This document shows positions 63,238-64,000 of a stretch of 64,000 bases of DNA, piece by piece (the first letter of the stretch is position 1; every line of letters begins with the position of its first letter). The stretch is from assembly GCF_014656055.1 (NCBI RefSeq), contig NZ_BNBR01000001.1:1178001-1242000 (forward strand), read 5' to 3'. The notes beneath the pieces were generated by a model. That model saw nothing but the letters and a program-made list of their open reading frames with translations. It ran no database searches and had not been told where the DNA came from. Both the position numbers and the translations under genes were made by a program. Source of the stretch: Streptomyces griseosporeus (GTDB lineage: Bacteria; Actinomycetota; Actinomycetes; Streptomycetales; Streptomycetaceae).

Positions 63238-64000
63238 TCAGCCCAGGCCGCGCGCGTCCTGCTTGAGCGCGGTGTCGACGGTCAGCGCCGTCGCCACGAC
63301 CAGGCTCAGCAGCGGCTCGGGCAGCTGGTAGTGGATCTGCAGGACGTAGTTGTCCGCGGTGGTGAACATCGTCTTGGCGAGGCCTTCCCAGGTCTTGGTG
63401 ATCCGGGCGACCTCGTTGCCGGCGTGGTCGACGATGGCGAAGTTCCACGCCCGCCAGTTCTCCGCCTTGATCGCGCCGACCTGCTGGCCGTTGACGTTCA
63501 TCGCGAAGTTGATCTTGCCGAAGACGTTCTGCTGGACGATCTCGCCGACCGGGGTGCCGTCCGGGCGCTCGACGATCACCCGCGACTTGAAGATCTTGCC
63601 CGGGCGGGTCAGCAGCAGGACGGGCTGCCCGTAGGCGTCCCGGATCTCCAGCCTGATCTTCATGAACTGGTCGATGCTGTACAGGAAGCGCACGATCTTC
63701 CGGAACCAGCTCTGCCCGACCTGGACGACGGCGCCGAGCTGGTTGCCGTTCTGATCCATGACCTTGTACTCGTTGGTCAGCTCGATCAGCTTGGCCTTCT
63801 GGTTCACCACCAGCACCGGCTCGGAGAAGAGGGTGCCGCCGCCCGCGGCGCCGCCGGCCACCCCGGCCTGCTGCTGCACCTGGCGCTGCACGCGCTGGTC
63901 GGGGCCGGCCTGGTGGGGTATGTGCGGGGCCTGCGCGGGCTGGTGGGCCTGCTGGACCGGCACGGCCTGCTGGGCGGGGGCCTGTTGGGCCTGGGCCGCG
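63238..64000 (-). CDS. Scramblase/LURP-one-related family protein (5' end beyond window)
   Basis: At least 242 residues. A Gln/Ala/Pro-rich head (QQAHQPAQAPHIPHQAG) precedes a domain beginning TLFSEPVLVVNQKAKLIELT and with YKVMDQNGNQLGAVVQVGQS and FAIVDHAGNEVARITKTWEG. This Tubby-like fold is found in phospholipid scramblase and LURP-one proteins, here as a plain membrane-bound or soluble unit. GTG 63963 is one possible start, but the Gln/Ala-rich frame stays open to the end of the window, so the true N-terminus likely lies outside. Confidence 0.8.
   Translation of the reverse strand, partial: AAQAQQAPAQQAVPVQQAHQPAQAPHIPHQAGPDQRVQRQVQQQAGVAGGAAGGGTLFSEPVLVVNQKAKLIELTNEYKVMDQNGNQLGAVVQVGQSWFRKIVRFLYSIDQFMKIRLEIRDAYGQPVLLLTRPGKIFKSRVIVERPDGTPVGEIVQQNVFGKINFAMNVNGQQVGAIKAENWRAWNFAIVDHAGNEVARITKTWEGLAKTMFTTADNYVLQIHYQLPEPLLSLVVATALTVDTALKQDARGLG

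Overview
High G+C sequence (about 73 percent by eye) with dense genes, frequent GTG and TTG starts, 1 to 4 base stop/start overlaps, an SsgA-like sporulation regulator, a WhiB-family protein and a complete-looking pca regulon point to a Streptomyces chromosome. From memory, the gene order resembles the SCO67xx to SCO669x stretch of S. coelicolor read backwards; this was not checked by alignment.

Layout. 0-10.6 kb: the RNA-binding factor Tex, an ABC-F ATPase, two divergent secreted peptidases (Xaa-Pro dipeptidyl-peptidase and M1 aminopeptidase) and a coupled macro-domain/PfkB-kinase pair. 10.7-19.2 kb: amino acid permease, MerR regulator, and a fatty-acid oxidation operon (CoA-transferase, thiolase, multifunctional FadB-like protein) divergent from a saccharopine-dehydrogenase-like gene broken by an in-frame TGA. 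19.2-28 kb: small membrane protein, endonuclease V, YciI-like protein, BNR-repeat protein, SsgD-like regulator, PEP-mutase-family enzyme, an ABC-F gene with a long leader and mini-ORF, dimethylarginine hydrolase, and an acyl-ACP desaturase behind three tandem palindromes.

30.2-36.7 kb is the most unusual block. A metallopeptidase-vWA protein and a double-AAA MoxR-like ATPase on the plus strand converge on a leucine-rich-repeat protein and a zinc-ribbon SDR protein on the minus strand. Three atypical tRNA-like genes (anticodons CCA, CTC, GCC) with closely related D and T arms flank the block. I know of no described function for this set; it is the best candidate for an undescribed system.

36.8-44.2 kb: WhiB protein, VOC protein, LacI regulator, a 37-bp minisatellite, a divergent LigD-type polymerase and ATP-dependent ligase pair (end joining), a zinc alcohol dehydrogenase and a DUF3048 protein. 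44.2-50.1 kb: pcaV facing pcaIJ-(pcaF)-HGBL, the protocatechuate branch of the beta-ketoadipate pathway. Here pcaF is reduced to a 23-codon in-frame stub that keeps its start and stop, so the last thiolase step must come from elsewhere. 50.2-64 kb: SDR enzyme, a LuxR-type large ATPase lacking its DNA-binding domain, a CHAT-protease/TPR protein facing a cysteine-motif small protein and a membrane protein (possible conflict system), a DUF2510 protein, a TetR regulator facing an Aur1-like phosphatase and a DMT transporter across a large palindromic operator, and a scramblase-family gene running off the window end.
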